This document shows, piece by piece, positions 63,028 to 64,000 of a stretch of DNA of 64,000 bases. The DNA comes from Piscinibacterium candidicorallinum (GTDB lineage Bacteria; Pseudomonadota; Gammaproteobacteria; Burkholderiales; Burkholderiaceae_C). The stretch lies in contig NZ_CP180191.1 of NCBI RefSeq assembly GCF_047549485.1, positions 3,224,001 to 3,288,000 on the forward strand, given 5' to 3'. The notes under the pieces were generated by a model. That model was given only the letters and a program-made list of their open reading frames with translations. It was not told where the DNA came from and did no database searches. Position numbers and translations under genes: made by a program. Within the stretch, counting starts at the first letter, position 1, and every line of letters starts with the position of its first letter.

Positions 63028-64000
63028 TTAGTTCACCACCTGCGCAAGCTCACCCGCCTTGTAGCGCTGTGCCACCTGCTGCAGGGTCAGGGGCTTGATC
63101 TTGCCGGCCTGGCCTTCGCAGTTGAACTCGATGTAGCGCTGCTTGCAGATCTGCTTGGCGGCCTCGCGGGCGGGCTTGAGGTACTCGCGCGGATCGAACT
63201 TGCTGGGGTTCTCGAACATGAACTTGCGCACAGCGGCCGTCATCGCCAGGCGGATGTCGGTGTCGATGTTGATCTTGCGCACGCCGTGCTTGATGGCTTC
63301 CTGGATCTCGGAGACGGGCACGCCATAGGTCTCCTTCATGTCGCCGCCGTACTTGCGGATCTCGGCCAGCAGGTCCTGCGGCACGGAAGACGAGCCGTGC
63401 ATCACCAGATGGGTGTTCGGGATGCGGCGGTGGATTTCCTTGATGCGGTCGATCGCCAGGATGTCGCCGGTGGGCTTGCGTGTGAACTTGTAGGCGCCGT
63501 GGCTTGTGCCGATCGCGATGGCCAGGGCGTCGAGCTGGGTGCGCTTGACGAAGTCTGCGGCCTGCTCGGGGTCGGTCAGCAGCTGCTCACGGGTCATCGT
63601 GCTGTCGGTGCCGTGGCCGTCTTCCTTGTCGCCCTTCATGGTCTCCAGCGAGCCCAGGCAGCCGAGCTCACCTTCCACCGTGACGCCGATCGCGTGGGCC
63701 ATGTCCACCACCTTGCGGGTGACGTCGATGTTGTAGTCGTAGCTGGCAATCGTTTTGCCGTCAGCTTCCAGACTGCCGTCCATCATCACGCTGGAAAAGC
63801 CCAGATTGATGGCGCCCTGGCACACATCCGGGCTCTGGCCGTGGTCCTGGTGCATCACGATCGGGATGTTCGAGTAGCTCTCCACCGCCGCGCTGATCAG
63901 GTTGCGTAGGAAGGCTTCGCCGGCGTACTTCCGGGCGCCTGCGCTGGCCTGCATGATCACCGGCGCGTTCACTTCCTTGGCCGCTTCCATGATGGCCTGG
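63028..64000 (-). CDS. fba: Fructose-bisphosphate aldolase, class II (5' end outside window)
   Basis: Zinc-dependent aldolase of glycolysis/gluconeogenesis. The visible about 323 residues start with QAIMEAAKEVNAPVIMQASAGARKY and show the zinc site VMHQDHGQSPD, GELGCLGSLETMKGDKEDGHGTDSTMT, LAIAIGTSHGAYKF, VMHGSSSVPQDLL and VRKINIDTDIRLAMTAAVRKFM. Roughly 35-40 N-terminal residues lie beyond the right edge. Confidence 0.97.
   Translation of the reverse strand, partial: QAIMEAAKEVNAPVIMQASAGARKYAGEAFLRNLISAAVESYSNIPIVMHQDHGQSPDVCQGAINLGFSSVMMDGSLEADGKTIASYDYNIDVTRKVVDMAHAIGVTVEGELGCLGSLETMKGDKEDGHGTDSTMTREQLLTDPEQAADFVKRTQLDALAIAIGTSHGAYKFTRKPTGDILAIDRIKEIHRRIPNTHLVMHGSSSVPQDLLAEIRKYGGDMKETYGVPVSEIQEAIKHGVRKINIDTDIRLAMTAAVRKFMFENPSKFDPREYLKPAREAAKQICKQRYIEFNCEGQAGKIKPLTLQQVAQRYKAGELAQVVN

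Overview
The window is high-GC chromosomal DNA from a betaproteobacterium, most likely Burkholderiales. The basis is the fba-purC-purE-purK-Sua5 cluster, a kynB-kynU-kynA operon, paired DUF1800/DUF1501 genes, a Kup-type potassium transporter and the long UvrA paralogue. The genus cannot be settled from the sequence. I found no rRNA, tRNA, CRISPR array, transposase or phage gene; this is mainly housekeeping and metabolic chromosome with a few recently rearranged patches.

Layout. 1-7.9 kb: a 3'-truncated UvrA-family gene, an exported DUF2807/SIMPL gene pair, DNA polymerase IV, an SDR/TetR pair sharing operator-like sites, and a GFA-family protein. 8-15.8 kb: a TPR protein, a DUF3445 N-demethylase-like protein, and a duplicated module of large lipoprotein plus MFS gene in which the first MFS copy survives only as a remnant. 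15.8-25.8 kb: ChaC-like cyclotransferase, PdxH, a two-component system, DUF72, MsrA, a LemA/TPM operon, an alpha/beta hydrolase, a flavin reductase and an HNH protein. 25.9-34.2 kb: the first DUF1800/DUF1501 pair, a BON lipoprotein with a membrane partner, Kup, a GAF protein and a degenerate EAL protein. 34.4-41.2 kb: tryptophan-to-anthranilate genes kynBUA, a chemotaxis receptor, glutaryl-CoA dehydrogenase and a GNAT enzyme. 41.5-47 kb: the second DUF1800/DUF1501 pair, then a phytase-like esterase and a histidine phosphatase. 47-51.4 kb: a terminator-like tandem array, a lipoprotein pullulanase and a DUF1161 protein. 51.4-57.3 kb: a branched-chain-type ABC importer operon containing a cysteine-desulfurase-like enzyme and a permease-ATPase fusion. 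57.4-64 kb: SemiSWEET, an SGNH esterase lipoprotein, Sua5, purK, purE, purC and a 5'-truncated class II aldolase.

The main findings are structural. At least five copies of a small REP-like element (core TTTCCGCTTGTCTGG plus a CTTCAGGC-type hairpin) are scattered through the window. Three lie between co-directional genes with the core near the downstream start codon. One of these is translated in frame and joins the LivM-type permease to the LivG-type ATPase as a single 605-residue protein. A 40-bp tandem array downstream of the pullulanase gene reads as serial terminator hairpins. The lipoprotein/MFS duplication and the two DUF1800/DUF1501 operons show local gene amplification.
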